Source: an uncultured Gammaproteobacteria bacterium (GTDB lineage Bacteria > Pseudomonadota > Gammaproteobacteria > Pseudomonadales > Pseudohongiellaceae). Taken from it: DNA of 64,000 nt. Shown one piece after another: positions 18,201 to 28,344 of the stretch (position 1 is the stretch's first letter; every line of letters starts with the position of its first letter). The stretch covers positions 248,001 through 312,000 of the forward strand of contig CAJXVC010000003.1 in assembly GCA_913060975.1 (NCBI GenBank). The letters run 5' to 3'. Below the pieces are notes generated by a model. It was given only the letters and a program-made list of their open reading frames with translations. It made no database searches and had not been told where the DNA came from. The position numbers and the translations under genes were made by a program.

Positions 18201-18596
18201 ACGACTGGACTCCAAAATAAACGTTCACCGCAATGATGTTTGCGAAAAGACCGCCAATGTTCTCAATATTGTTCTTCGCTGGCAAGAAAACAGAGCGTCA
18301 GATCTGAATTGATTGCCCCTACCTAAAATAAACGGGGAAGCTGTACTTGGCAATTGTCAGAAAAACGTCAGAATGAACAATAAAGTAGCTGAATTCGGAC
18401 AATCTGTGAATTGTTGCTGGTCAGCTTATTGACGCCTTGTTTGTTCTCAGTGTCAGTTAGCAGAGAATTCTGATAAACGGGCTGCGATTTACCCCGATTT
18501 CAGGACTGCAACGCTGTACATCCTGACAGAAGTTGCGAAGGCACGTACAAAAAGATACAAGCTGCAGAGTGTCAATTGTGTTGCCAGATTGAAAGG
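18201..18596. other. Intergenic region upstream of the minus-strand kinase
   Basis: About 400 bases with no convincing frame. It should hold the promoter of the kinase at 17004-18200. The half next to 18597 follows the decayed symporter remnant and shows no further homology to it that I can see. I found no clear hairpin or repeat. Confidence 0.4.
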
Positions 18597-18942
18597 TTAT
18601 GCGAGCCAGGCGTTCACCGAAACCAATTTCAGTTCACGAAACTGGAGTGTGGCGATCAGGATCAGACCTGTCATGACCAAAGGCACAGCCAATGCATAGT
18701 GTAGCCAAACGAGGCCGCTACCAGTGGTAAACGCGACAAAGGCTGGCGCACCGAGAATACTGTTGGTGGAACATTGAGTGGCCATAGTGGAATTTACCAA
18801 GGCCCACGAGCTCGTGTGACGCCCGCCTTTGCTGCAAGCTTCCCGGCTATTGATGCCGGGAGAGCCGCCAGGCAAAGCCAATAAGCAAGGTCAGATAGAT
18901 GAAAATTACAAGCCAGTCGAGAGCCTGAAGGGAGGTGCTCAT
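18597..18942 (-). pseudogene. Remnant of a sodium/solute symporter (SSS family), frameshifted and truncated
   Basis: From ATG 18942 the frame reads M-S-T-S-L-Q-A-L-D-W, a hydrophobic first helix, and stops at R-H-Q. In the next frame the sequence continues with S-K-G-G-R-H-T-S-S-W, then A-T-Q-C-S-T-N-S-I-L-G-A-P-A-F-V-A-F and L-A-V-P-L-V-M. These match helix 1-3 motifs of sodium/solute symporters (SSS), whose usual length is about 500 residues. Only about 115 residues remain before a stop at 18597-18599. Its ATG overlaps the TGA of the antiporter gene upstream, so the intact ancestor was probably translated from the same mRNA. One frameshift plus loss of most of the gene make it nonfunctional. 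Confidence 0.7.
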
Positions 18943-20624
18943 TCCAGCCCTTTGATTTTCAGGCTGCCGAGATAGTCAGCGACTTGCTGGTCAACCTCGT
19001 CTTCGCGGATGTCGAGTAGTTGCAACATTTGCCGCGTGATTATCAGACTGGACTCGAGCACTTCGGGTATGACGCGGTTTGCACCCAGGGAAATCAACTC
19101 TTCATAGTGGCTGTGTTCCTGGCAACGGACAATAATCGGGATGTCTTTGTGAAAGCTGCGAATACGGTTGATTGCCCGTTTGCCCTCGCTCAGCGATTTG
19201 AAGGTCAGAACGATCAGTCGAGCCTCGGCCAAGTGGCAATGTTGTAGCAGATCCAAATCGTTGTTGTCGCCATAGACGACTGGTTTGCCTTGCTTGCGAG
19301 CAGAGTGGACCAGATCAATATTAAAATCGATGGCGACATAACTAATGCCATTGCTTTCCAAAAATTCTGCCAACAGCGAACCCAGACGACCATAGCCTGC
19401 GATAATAACGTGATTATTCATCTTAGCTGGTAGCCCCGGTACTTCGGTTTCTGACCCATTACCGGGTAGTAAGCGTTGTCCCAATGCAGTGCCGTGGCGA
19501 ATCAGTACCGGGCTGAGCATCATACTGAATATAGCAATGAGCGTAATAAAAGAGGCTTGGTCTGCTGGTACAACGCCATTGCTCAAGGCAAGCGCGAGTA
19601 GCGCCAGGCCAAACTCACCCGCCTGTGCCAGATCAAACCCGACGGTGAGCGCATCGCGCCCGGAATGCCCGAGAATTTTAACGACAGCACTTACCGCCAG
19701 AAATTTCACCAGAATCAGAATTGCCGTGAACATGAGCAGTCGCGGCCAGAATTCCAGCAGCAATTCGAGATTGATGCTCATACCAATGGTGACGAAGAAC
19801 AAGCCGAGAAGGATGTCGCGAAAGGGCCTAATATCACTTTCAATCTGATATTTCATCGGCCCCTCGCCCAGCATCATGCCGATGACAAAGGCCCCCAGTG
19901 TCATGGAGAGATGGAAAGCGTGGGTCAGCCAGGCCGCGAGCATGACTATCACCAGTGTGGTCAACAAGAAGATCTCACTAGATTGACTCTTGGCAACCTC
20001 TTTATAGATGTGTGGCAAGAGCCAGTAGCCGACGGCGAGCAGTATACTGACTACGATGGCAGCGTTGATGCCAGCCTCTGCGAGTGCCGGCCCTATAGCA
20101 GTGTCCTCACCACTGCCCAACACCGGCACCAGCACCAGAAAGACGACCGCAACAAGATCCTGGAACAGCAATACGCCAATCGATAGTTGTCCGTGTACGC
20201 TATGAATCTGGCCATTGTTGCCTAGCTCACGAGTGACGATCGCTGTTGATGACAATGCCAAGGCGCCGGCAATCATTAACGCTTCTGCGGGAGAGGCTCC
20301 CCAGAGCGACACCGACAAGTAGAACAATGCCGTGCAGCTGAGGACCTGAAAGCCGCCGACGTAGAATACCGCGAAGCGCATGCCCAGCATTTTACGAGGA
20401 TTGAATTCCAGACCGAGAGCGAAGAGCAGAAAGACTACGCCGAACTCGGCCAGAAAGCTGAACTGCTCCGGTTCGTTAATCCAGCCTATGGCGCTGGGAC
20501 CAATAATGGCCCCAACAACCATGTAGGCGACAATTGAGGCTGTCCGCAATCGGCGCAGGACTAACACGCCGAGCAATGAGAACGACAGAATGATGACAAA
20601 TTGTTGGAAGAGGGATTCAGACAC
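18939..20624 (-). CDS. CPA2 family cation:proton antiporter with RCK (TrkA-N) domain
   Basis: A 561-residue membrane protein. About twelve hydrophobic helices fill the first 380 residues, with the family motifs G-A-I-I-G-P, F-A-L-G-L-E-F, L-S-S-T-A-I-V and A-Q-A-G-E-F. A linker leads to a cytosolic RCK domain starting at about residue 406, with the nucleotide-binding G-Y-G-R-L-G-S and an acidic residue ending the second strand (V-A-I-D). It resembles KefB/KefC and YbaL antiporters, which exchange potassium or sodium for protons under nucleotide or glutathione control. The exact ion cannot be told from sequence. The start is GTG. The stop overlaps the start of the symporter remnant. Confidence 0.93.
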   Translation of the reverse strand: MSESLFQQFVIILSFSLLGVLVLRRLRTASIVAYMVVGAIIGPSAIGWINEPEQFSFLAEFGVVFLLFALGLEFNPRKMLGMRFAVFYVGGFQVLSCTALFYLSVSLWGASPAEALMIAGALALSSTAIVTRELGNNGQIHSVHGQLSIGVLLFQDLVAVVFLVLVPVLGSGEDTAIGPALAEAGINAAIVVSILLAVGYWLLPHIYKEVAKSQSSEIFLLTTLVIVMLAAWLTHAFHLSMTLGAFVIGMMLGEGPMKYQIESDIRPFRDILLGLFFVTIGMSINLELLLEFWPRLLMFTAILILVKFLAVSAVVKILGHSGRDALTVGFDLAQAGEFGLALLALALSNGVVPADQASFITLIAIFSMMLSPVLIRHGTALGQRLLPGNGSETEVPGLPAKMNNHVIIAGYGRLGSLLAEFLESNGISYVAIDFNIDLVHSARKQGKPVVYGDNNDLDLLQHCHLAEARLIVLTFKSLSEGKRAINRIRSFHKDIPIIVRCQEHSHYEELISLGANRVIPEVLESSLIITRQMLQLLDIREDEVDQQVADYLGSLKIKGLE

Positions 20625-20720
20625 AAACGGGCTGCTGGATTACTGGCTTAGCGGACAAGCATAGGAAGTCGAGCGCAGTATTTCCAGTGCTATTGCTGCA
20701 AATAGTGGCGCTAACGCGGA

Positions 20721-22952
20721 TTAATTGCAGATAGTGGATGATTTTGTTGCGGAGTTTTCGGTGAGAGAGTGCACGGCTTGAATCAGTTCCTGCTGTTTGA
20801 ATGGCTTTTGCAAGCAATGGACATCTGATTTTTTGATAAAATCGTTATTGATGAGTTCGCGGTCATAGCCGGTAACGAACAGTACCGGGATAGTGGGGTT
20901 CATTTCGCGTAGCTTAATGCTCACCTCGCTACCATGCATTTTCGGCATAACGACATCAAGAATGACGAGATCGATAGCAGAATGTTCGGCTTTGAAGATG
21001 TCGATAGCTTCATGACCGCCGCCGGCCATTAGCACTGCATAGCCTGCTAATTCCAGCATGCGCCCAGTGACATTACGGACCATTTCGTCATCATCGACGA
21101 CGAGTACCGTGCCGGTGCCGTTCAGTGCTGGCGCTGGCCTTGGCTTGGTTTCACTATCAGATTCTTGTGTCGTGGCTGGCAAATAGACGGAAAAGACTGT
21201 GCCTTGACCCGGTTTACTGGCTACGGCAACAAAGCCTTGATGCTGTTGCATGATGCCGAAGACCGATGACAATCCCAGACCAGTACCTTTATCGGCATCT
21301 TTGGTAGTGAAAAACGGCTCGAAGATGCGTTCCTGCACTTCCGGTGGCATTCCCGTGCCAGTATCGGTGACGGCCAGCCGGACGAAGTCGCCGGGTTTAG
21401 CCCATGGGTGCTGCAGGCAATACTCACTGGTGATACTCACTTCTTCGATTAGCAGATGAATCTCACCATGTGTTTTGATCGCATCGCGCGCATTGATACA
21501 CAGATTCAATAGTATTTGTTCGATTTGATTACGATCACCAAGAATATTGCTGTTGTTAGCCTTATCTTCCAGTTCTACTCTGATGTGTTCACCAGCAATA
21601 CTGCGCAACAAGTGTAATGATTCGCTCAGCGTCTCGCCAAGATTGAGTGGCTTTATTTGCAAATGTTGGCGACGACTGAAGGCGAGTAATTGGCTGACGA
21701 GAGATTGGGCCCGCTGACCGGATTCGTGAATCTTGTCAAGATCGGTGGCAACCTCTTCATCGTCCAGCTTTAATTTGGCCAGTTCGCTGAAACCGATGAT
21801 GACTTGCAAAGAATTGTTAAAGTCATGGGCAATGCCTCCCGCGAGTTGGCCAATCGCTTCCATCTTCTGGGAGTGATGAATCTGCTGCTCAAGATGTTTG
21901 CGCTTGGTGAGGTCGCGAAAAATAAGGAAGCACATACCGTCACCAATAGTAGTCACTGTCACTTCGGTAGTTCGCTGATTTTTCTCTGCGCCAGTTATCC
22001 TGAATTCTTCAGGGATAGCTGCGGTATCTGGGGAATTAGCTTTATTGAGCAATTGCGTGGCGATTTCAGGTGTCAGTTCAGACAAACTAGTGCGTTGAAT
22101 ATGGCTTTGCGGGAGTCCGAACAGAACTTCGGCGGCCTCGTTGGCGAGCACGATCGCACCAGAATCCTGCTTCATAAACACAACGGCGTCGCGCGAGTCT
22201 TCGAAGAGATGATTGAACTGACTCTCGCTGAGCTTCAAGGCATTTTGAGCAATTTCCCGATGTGATATCTCATGGCGCAGCTCGGCAACCAGTTGTTCTT
22301 TCTCTTGGACATTATCGACCAGATATCGAAACATGATCGAGATAGCAGCTATGGACATTGCAACGCATGCCAGATAACCGATCAATGGTGAAATCCACTC
22401 TGCCAGAGGGGCGATGTAGTTTGGCGTCGGGCCGGAAATGGCTGCCTGACTGGCAGAGTCGAGCCAATAGACCAGAGAAATAATGCAGGCACCAAATACC
22501 AGGGCGATCGAAGCATGACGTATACCGAAGAGAAGGGCGGCAAAGATAGTCAGGGTATATAAGATGGCATAGGACAGACCGGTAATGCCGAAGTAGTAGA
22601 ACTCAGTCAACAGCGTTGTGAATAGTAGTAGCAGCGGCGCCGATGCGCGTAGCCTGAAAGACAATCGTTTGTCGATTGCCACGTACAGCACGCTGCCATA
22701 GAACACGAAATAAAAGAAAGCCAGTAAATAATTGCCTTGCACAATCTGACTCACGCTGCTTGTCATTAGCGCAATGCCAGCGATTATTGCAAATAATTTG
22801 ATAAGGCTATGAAGCAGCCTAATCCTGATCGGGCGGAGAACAGATTGACGAGGTGGAAGCATAGTGTGGTTGGCGCTGACCCGATTTAGTCCGATAGCAA
22901 AATTGCTTGATGAGTTCCATTCAACAATGGCTTTTGGGGATCCAGTTTGCAA
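20721..22952 (-). CDS. Membrane-bound PAS hybrid sensor histidine kinase
   Basis: A protein of up to 743 residues. The longest start is TTG 22952. ATG 22862 would give 713 residues and begins just before the first membrane helix; neither has a good ribosome site. Around six hydrophobic helices (about residues 50-205) form an integral membrane sensor. A coiled segment and one PAS domain (about 240-355) follow. The kinase core has H-box [12 protein letters not shown]-box [11 protein letters not shown]1 D-T-G-T-G-M and G2 G-T-G-L-G-L. The C-terminal receiver is complete (V-V-D-D-D-E, L-D-V-V-M-P, L-Q-K-P-F). The ligand is unknown. Confidence 0.92.
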   Translation of the reverse strand: MQTGSPKAIVEWNSSSNFAIGLNRVSANHTMLPPRQSVLRPIRIRLLHSLIKLFAIIAGIALMTSSVSQIVQGNYLLAFFYFVFYGSVLYVAIDKRLSFRLRASAPLLLLFTTLLTEFYYFGITGLSYAILYTLTIFAALLFGIRHASIALVFGACIISLVYWLDSASQAAISGPTPNYIAPLAEWISPLIGYLACVAMSIAAISIMFRYLVDNVQEKEQLVAELRHEISHREIAQNALKLSESQFNHLFEDSRDAVVFMKQDSGAIVLANEAAEVLFGLPQSHIQRTSLSELTPEIATQLLNKANSPDTAAIPEEFRITGAEKNQRTTEVTVTTIGDGMCFLIFRDLTKRKHLEQQIHHSQKMEAIGQLAGGIAHDFNNSLQVIIGFSELAKLKLDDEEVATDLDKIHESGQRAQSLVSQLLAFSRRQHLQIKPLNLGETLSESLHLLRSIAGEHIRVELEDKANNSNILGDRNQIEQILLNLCINARDAIKTHGEIHLLIEEVSITSEYCLQHPWAKPGDFVRLAVTDTGTGMPPEVQERIFEPFFTTKDADKGTGLGLSSVFGIMQQHQGFVAVASKPGQGTVFSVYLPATTQESDSETKPRPAPALNGTGTVLVVDDDEMVRNVTGRMLELAGYAVLMAGGGHEAIDIFKAEHSAIDLVILDVVMPKMHGSEVSIKLREMNPTIPVLFVTGYDRELINNDFIKKSDVHCLQKPFKQQELIQAVHSLTENSATKSSTICN

Positions 22953-23073
22953 CCACGATACTCGTGACTTCGCTCTGAAAATTCGCAGTGTATCATTCCA
23001 TAACTCGACTTATATGCCAACGGCAGAATTGTCTTAAGTATCGTGATATACCACTGTTCTTGCGGGTCACAAG

Positions 23074-23916
23074 CTAAGACTGTGCATTTCTGTCGTTCTG
23101 CTCGTGTAAGAGTGTGTGTATCTGTTCCATCTGTGCTTGCATGTTGGCAAGTTGTTCGGCCATTTCGTGTCGCTCTTTGTGTGCCTGCTCGGCGGTTTCC
23201 CGGCCTTGTTCTTCTGTCATTACATCGAGAATGGTGCCCACCATCATATTCAGAAAGACAAAAGCTGTAAGGAAAATGAAGGAAAGGTAAAAAATCCAGC
23301 TCAAGGGGTGCTCTGCCATCGTGGCGTACATTACATCAGTCCAGTCTTCAAAAGTGGCTACCCTGAACAGCGTTAACATGGCGACTGAAACATCACCCCA
23401 AAGAGTCTCGTCAATACTGGCAAAGAACAACGAGCCGATAGCGCCATAGATATAAAAAATAATGAACATGAGCAAGCCGATGTAGCCCATGCGCGGGATT
23501 GCTTTAAGTAGTGCGTTGATCAGTGAGCGCAGCTCAGGAACAACGGAAACCAGACGTAATACGCGAAATACCCTCAGTAGTCTGCCGATCAGTACCGCTT
23601 CAGCATTTTGCAGTGGAATCAGGCTGCCGATTACAATAATTGTGTCGAAGAGATTCCAGCCATCGGCGAAAAAGCGTTTTTTGTTTTCACAAGCGGAAAA
23701 GCGCAGCAAGATCTCAGCGAGGAAGAAGTAGGTAACTGTTGTGTCGAGTGCGCTCAGAATGCGTTCAATAAACGGAGCGATGTCATAAGTCTTGGCACCG
23801 ATGGAAATGGCTGACAAGACAATGATAAAAATGACAGCTGACTGAAAGATCCGGCTGCGTTCAATCGTCTGGAGAGTCGCCGCTGCACGCGAGCTTGGAT
23901 TGGTCGGGGATGGCAT
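23074..23916 (-). CDS. Voltage-gated cation channel, single-domain bacterial type
   Basis: A six-helix channel subunit that should form tetramers, about 280 residues from ATG 23916. A TTG at 23979 would add 21 residues. Helices S1-S4 are followed by the voltage sensor, whose S4 has arginines every third residue (G-R-L-L-R-V-F-R-V-L-R). The pore loop reads L-F-R-V-A-T-F-E-D-W-T-D, aligned with the T-L-E-S-W-S filter of NavAb and NaChBac. The extra acids at filter positions 4 and 7 are like those introduced to make the calcium-selective CavAb. After S6 comes a charged coiled coil of about 45 residues, the usual tetramerisation tail. Ion selectivity is an inference. Confidence 0.92.
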   Translation of the reverse strand: MPSPTNPSSRAAATLQTIERSRIFQSAVIFIIVLSAISIGAKTYDIAPFIERILSALDTTVTYFFLAEILLRFSACENKKRFFADGWNLFDTIIVIGSLIPLQNAEAVLIGRLLRVFRVLRLVSVVPELRSLINALLKAIPRMGYIGLLMFIIFYIYGAIGSLFFASIDETLWGDVSVAMLTLFRVATFEDWTDVMYATMAEHPLSWIFYLSFIFLTAFVFLNMMVGTILDVMTEEQGRETAEQAHKERHEMAEQLANMQAQMEQIHTLLHEQNDRNAQS

Positions 23917-24149
23917 TGGCGAGTGTGGCTCCGTCGGTGAGTGAGCGGCGATTATAGCTGCGCCCCTTATGCGCCTCAATGTATCGATCCGGACTGGGCT
24001 TTATAGCGTTACATCTTCTGTAAAGCTCCGAAAATGGTAAAGTAAGAGCCATGATCGACAGACTGGTCCGAAGCTACCCCTTGTATGTGCCGGTAGCTGG
24101 TTGCAAGTATTGATCATCCATTGTGACAAACACTGAACAGGTAACCGTT

Positions 24150-26684
24150 ATGCAAACTCTAATCGTCCTCGCCCTGATATGGCTCTTTGCCTATAACCGG
24201 GCCCATATGTACACGATCCTGTTTAGCCTGGTGGTGGCATTGGCGGTCATGACCTTTTTCTGGGGAATGGCGGTTTTCCCCTGGTTGGCTCTGGCGGTGG
24301 TTTCTTTCTTCTATTTTGCCAGTTCCTTGCGCATCAAGTGGCTGACAACACCTGTTTATGACTTCTTCCAGAAAGTTCTGCCGCCCATGAACCGCACCGA
24401 GATGGAGGCTCTCGAGGCTGGCGATATCTGGTGGGAGGCGGAATTGTTTCAGGGTGATCCTGACTGGCAGGAGTTCTTTGGCTATCCCAAGCCCACACTT
24501 ACTGAGAAAGAGCAAAGTTTCCTCGACAATGAGACCGAACAGCTCTGCGATCTACTCAATGACTGGCAGATCGTCAATCAGGATCGGGATTTAACTCCCG
24601 AGGCCTGGCAATACCTCAAGAAGGCCGGCTTTCTGGGTATGATTATTCCCAAGGAATTCGGCGGCAAGGGCTTCTCGGCGCTGGCCCATTCTGCGGTGGT
24701 CACCAAGCTGGCCAGCAAGAGCTCCAGCGCGGCCGTGACCTGCATGGTTCCCAATTCACTCGGGCCAGCCGAATTGCTGATGAAATACGGCACTGATGAG
24801 CAGCGCCAACGTTATCTGCCGGGTCTGGCCGCGGGAGACGAGATTCCCTGTTTCGGTCTGACTTCGCCAGAAGCCGGTAGCGATGCCGGTGCCATTATCG
24901 ACCAGGGTATCGTATGCAGGGGCGAATACAACGGCGAAGAATGCCTGGGACTATCGCTGACCTGGAACAAGCGTTATATCACTCTGGCACCAGTGGCCAC
25001 CGTGCTGGGTCTGGCCTTCAAGATGTCAGATCCGGATCATCTGCTTGGTGAAGAGGAAGATCTGGGCATAACAGTCGCCTTGATACCAACCAGTCACCCG
25101 GGGGTTGTTCACGGCAACCGCCACAATCCTATGTACATGGCTTTCATGAACGGTCCGACACAAGGTACCGATGTGTTCATTCCGCTGGACTGGATCATCG
25201 GTGGCGTGGAGTATGCCGGCAAGGGGTGGCAGATGCTGGTGGAGTGTCTGTCAGAAGGGCGCGCCATTTCCTTGCCTGCACTGAGTACGGCGATTGGCAA
25301 GACCAGTTATCGACTCACGGGTGCTTATTCGCTACTGCGCGAACAATTCAATCTGCCCATTGGCAAATTTGAGGGCGTGGAGGAATCTCTGTCGCGTATC
25401 GCCGGTTATGGCTATCAGCTGGAAGCAGCACGACTCATGACGGCTGGCGCTGTGGATCAACATATCCGGCCCTCGGTTGTCTCTGCTATCGCCAAGTACC
25501 ACATGACTGAAAACTCCCGCGCTGTGATTCGCGATGCCATGGATATTCACGGCGGTCGTGGACTTATCCTCGGTGACAAGAACTATCTGGCCTTTGCCTA
25601 TATGAGTATGCCGATTGCCATTACTGTGGAAGGTGCCAATATTCTTACTCGCAATCTGATTATTTTTGGCCAGGGCGCGATTCGCTGCCATCCTTTCATC
25701 TTCAGAGAAATGCAGGCCGCCAAGGACGCGGACCGCGAAGCGGGTCTGGAGACTTTCGACAGCCTGTTCTTCCGGCATGCGGGTTACACGATTAGCAATT
25801 TCGTGCGCACTCTGTCACTGAGCCTTAGTGGCGGCTGGTCAACGCGTTCGCCCGAGACTGGCCCGACTGCCAAGTACTATCGTCAGCTCACACGGATGAG
25901 TTCGGCGCTGGCGCTGGTCTCTGATATCTCCATGATGCTGCTGGGTGGTGCGCTCAAACGCAAGGAACGCCTGTCTTCGCGCCTCGGCGATGTGCTCAGC
26001 AATCTCTATCTGGCCTGCGCGGTCCTGAAGTTCTATCGCGATAGCGGCCGCAAGAAGGCGGACCTGCCATCAGTGCACTGGAATCTGCAGTTGGCTTTGT
26101 ACAATTGTCAGGTGGCTTTTAAAGAGTTCTTTGAGAACTTGCCCAATCGACCCATCGCCTGGCTATTGAAGCTGATCGTGTTCCCGTTCGGCAGCGCCTA
26201 TCGCTTGCCTGACGATGATCTCGAGCATGAGCTGGTCCAGGCCATGTTTACCGATAACGAGCTGCGCCAGCGTATTACCAAAGATATGTATATCGGCAAG
26301 GACGATTCCGATCCCGCCTTCATCATCGAAAACGCCTTCATGCAAGCGCTGGCGACAGAAACCACACGTGACGCTATTTTGACTGCGGTCAAAGCCGGTG
26401 ATATCGACGCAGCGCTGGACGTGTCCGCCCGCGCCAAGGCAGCCGTAAAACTCGAGCTGTGCGATAAACAGGAAGCCAGCGCCTATGTCACGGCCGAAGC
26501 GGCGCGTCAGGCAGCGATGCAAGTGGACGATTTTCCGCAGGATTCTGACAATGCCAGTAAAGGCAAGCGCAAGCGTGCGACAAAAAAGCCTGCTGCCAAA
26601 GCCAAGTCCCGAGCGCCAGGCAAGGCAAAAGCTGATGCAGTTGCCGATGACTCTGATGTATCTAATGGTCAGGCCACTGATTAG
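24150..26684 (+). CDS. fadE: Acyl-CoA dehydrogenase FadE
   Basis: An 844-residue FAD enzyme for the first step of fatty-acid beta-oxidation, close to the roughly 814 residues of E. coli FadE. I chose ATG 24150, with AGG eight bases upstream, because it starts immediately before the two hydrophobic N-terminal helices typical of FadE. A GTG at 24123 is in frame. The dehydrogenase region has G-L-T-S-P-E-A-G-S-D-A-G (FAD/substrate binding), E-G-R-A-I-S-L-P and M-D-I-H-G-G-R-G. The long C-terminal DUF1974-like part follows. The last 40 residues are unusually rich in Lys, Arg and Ala, like a histone H1 tail, and are absent from the E. coli protein. Confidence 0.96.
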   Translation: MQTLIVLALIWLFAYNRAHMYTILFSLVVALAVMTFFWGMAVFPWLALAVVSFFYFASSLRIKWLTTPVYDFFQKVLPPMNRTEMEALEAGDIWWEAELFQGDPDWQEFFGYPKPTLTEKEQSFLDNETEQLCDLLNDWQIVNQDRDLTPEAWQYLKKAGFLGMIIPKEFGGKGFSALAHSAVVTKLASKSSSAAVTCMVPNSLGPAELLMKYGTDEQRQRYLPGLAAGDEIPCFGLTSPEAGSDAGAIIDQGIVCRGEYNGEECLGLSLTWNKRYITLAPVATVLGLAFKMSDPDHLLGEEEDLGITVALIPTSHPGVVHGNRHNPMYMAFMNGPTQGTDVFIPLDWIIGGVEYAGKGWQMLVECLSEGRAISLPALSTAIGKTSYRLTGAYSLLREQFNLPIGKFEGVEESLSRIAGYGYQLEAARLMTAGAVDQHIRPSVVSAIAKYHMTENSRAVIRDAMDIHGGRGLILGDKNYLAFAYMSMPIAITVEGANILTRNLIIFGQGAIRCHPFIFREMQAAKDADREAGLETFDSLFFRHAGYTISNFVRTLSLSLSGGWSTRSPETGPTAKYYRQLTRMSSALALVSDISMMLLGGALKRKERLSSRLGDVLSNLYLACAVLKFYRDSGRKKADLPSVHWNLQLALYNCQVAFKEFFENLPNRPIAWLLKLIVFPFGSAYRLPDDDLEHELVQAMFTDNELRQRITKDMYIGKDDSDPAFIIENAFMQALATETTRDAILTAVKAGDIDAALDVSARAKAAVKLELCDKQEASAYVTAEAARQAAMQVDDFPQDSDNASKGKRKRATKKPAAKAKSRAPGKAKADAVADDSDVSNGQATD

Positions 26685-26720
26685 TCGGGCGTGCTGCAAG
26701 AAAGTGCTTCTTGCTGGCCA

Positions 26721-28172
26721 TTAACTCATGAGTTGTCTATCCAGGAGTCGCAAGACGCCTTGCTCTGACAGTACTCGCATACCCAGGCGCTGGCTCGAGA
26801 CTCCCGCATGCACCTGATAGTCGAAGTGCAGCGTGCCTGCGCTTTCGTCGGCTTCAAAGTAGGCCTTTTTGATTTTCATGCCGGTTTCGAACTCATCCTC
26901 CAACTCGATCAGATGCGACGAAAACAGGAACAGGCAATCAGGTTTGCTTACCAGGCGCCGAATGATTGCTGATGATGCTTCCAGTGCGTCTTTGACGTTG
27001 GTGCCTTTGAAGGGCTCGTCCATGACCGCAATCACTTTCTGATGCCCGGCGACCGCTTCCGCGATAGCTTTGATGCGCAGTACTTCGGCCAGGAAATAAC
27101 TGGTGCCTGAATGGAGATTGTCAGTGATGGAAATCGAGCTGAAGAGACTTTCCACAGGCGTGAATGAAAATTCTCTGGCGGGTACTCCCATGCCCAGATG
27201 CGCCAGATAGGTCGCCGTCGCAATAGCTTTCAAGTAGGTTGTCTTGCCGGCCATATTGGGTCCGGTCAAAAACAGCAGCCGTGACTCCTGATCAAGACTG
27301 ATATCGTTGGGAATCGCATTCGGCAACAGTGGGTGGGTCAGGCCGCGCGCGGCTAATTGAGTTTGACCATCGATGATATTTGGAATGACGTACCTGTTCA
27401 CATAGGTGGCATTGGCTAGCGCCAGCAGTGCGTCCAATTCATACGTCACATGCAGAAGCCTCTGAACACTTTCTTTGCTATAGATTCTGAAAGACTGATC
27501 CAGTCGTAATACACGAAAGAAGTTTTTGCCGTGCAATTCTTTCTTTGGCACAACGGTAAATTCGGGGTTATTGAGAATCAAGGAGATCTCTTCGATGAGC
27601 GGCGCTAGTTCTCCAGAAATCTCCAGATCGGCGACTTGTTGCAAAAACTTTCTTAGTGACTGGACGAGCAGGCAAGTTAGCTGGACACCGCGGAAAATTC
27701 GAATGTAGTGGCGATTATCGACCAGCTTCATGGTCAGTGCGCCGATAGCAAAAGACCAGATGCCTCTGGGAACGATGAACATCAATGGATCGCGCTGATA
27801 GCGCTCAACGCGACCGGTGATCCAGAAGCCAATTTTCGCGAAGATATTCTCGTGCGTGGCAATAAACCTAATCGCTTGTTGAGCGGCAAGAATGCTCCGG
27901 GCGTCGGCAAAAGGAAAATCCATGCGCTGCCTGAGGATTTGTCCGCCGCCTTGCGTCCGTGTGCTGTTGTACAGCTCAAACAGGGATTGACTGTCTCCTT
28001 CGGAGGCGAATATTTCCAGATCTTTCTTGGTCTGGGCATCGAGCATCAACGGCCGGGATTGCGGTTTGTGTGCTTTGACTGCCTTGATCGTATAGCGTGA
28101 CGTCGTCTGTCCTTGCCGTATTGAGGATTTCTTGAGAAGGGCAGATATGCTTGGTAAGTAGCCAATTTTCAT
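26721..28172 (-). CDS. MutS-like ATPase without mismatch-recognition domain
   Basis: A 483-residue protein from ATG 28172; a TTG at 28181 is in frame. The C-terminal half is a MutS family V ATPase: Walker A G-P-N-M-A-G-K-T-T-Y, the signature region with T-S-Y-F-L-A-E, Walker B V-I-A-V-M-D-E-P and the H-loop S-S-H-L. The N-terminal half resembles only the lever and clamp region, and the mismatch-binding domain of MutS (usual length over 850) is missing. It is one of the short MutS-like proteins found in many bacteria. Their roles differ, and none can be assigned here. It converges on fadE with 36 bases between stops and diverges from the BlaI gene. Confidence 0.88.
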   Translation of the reverse strand: MKIGYLPSISALLKKSSIRQGQTTSRYTIKAVKAHKPQSRPLMLDAQTKKDLEIFASEGDSQSLFELYNSTRTQGGGQILRQRMDFPFADARSILAAQQAIRFIATHENIFAKIGFWITGRVERYQRDPLMFIVPRGIWSFAIGALTMKLVDNRHYIRIFRGVQLTCLLVQSLRKFLQQVADLEISGELAPLIEEISLILNNPEFTVVPKKELHGKNFFRVLRLDQSFRIYSKESVQRLLHVTYELDALLALANATYVNRYVIPNIIDGQTQLAARGLTHPLLPNAIPNDISLDQESRLLFLTGPNMAGKTTYLKAIATATYLAHLGMGVPAREFSFTPVESLFSSISITDNLHSGTSYFLAEVLRIKAIAEAVAGHQKVIAVMDEPFKGTNVKDALEASSAIIRRLVSKPDCLFLFSSHLIELEDEFETGMKIKKAYFEADESAGTLHFDYQVHAGVSSQRLGMRVLSEQGVLRLLDRQLMS

Positions 28173-28296
28173 CAGTTTCAAGCCTGGTTAACCGAATTTG
28201 AATGGAACAGGTGAAGCTGACTGCGATTCGACCTGCTTTGCAGGGCGAACGAAAGCTATTCACGTAATTCCTGTGGTATGCTATATATATCACATG

Positions 28297-28314
28297 GTGT
28301 TATATATATAACAC
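28297..28314. promoter_or_regulatory. 18-bp perfect palindrome, probable BlaI-type operator
   Basis: GTGTTATATATATAACAC reads the same on both strands and lies 31 bases before the BlaI start codon. A related AT-rich half (CTATATATATCAC) lies just upstream, suggesting two binding positions. BlaI/MecI proteins bind dyads in their own promoters, so autoregulation is the simplest reading. It could also serve the divergent MutS-like gene. Confidence 0.65.
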
Positions 28315-28344
28315 TTAGCTATCCAATTGCAAAGAGTTGTCAAT

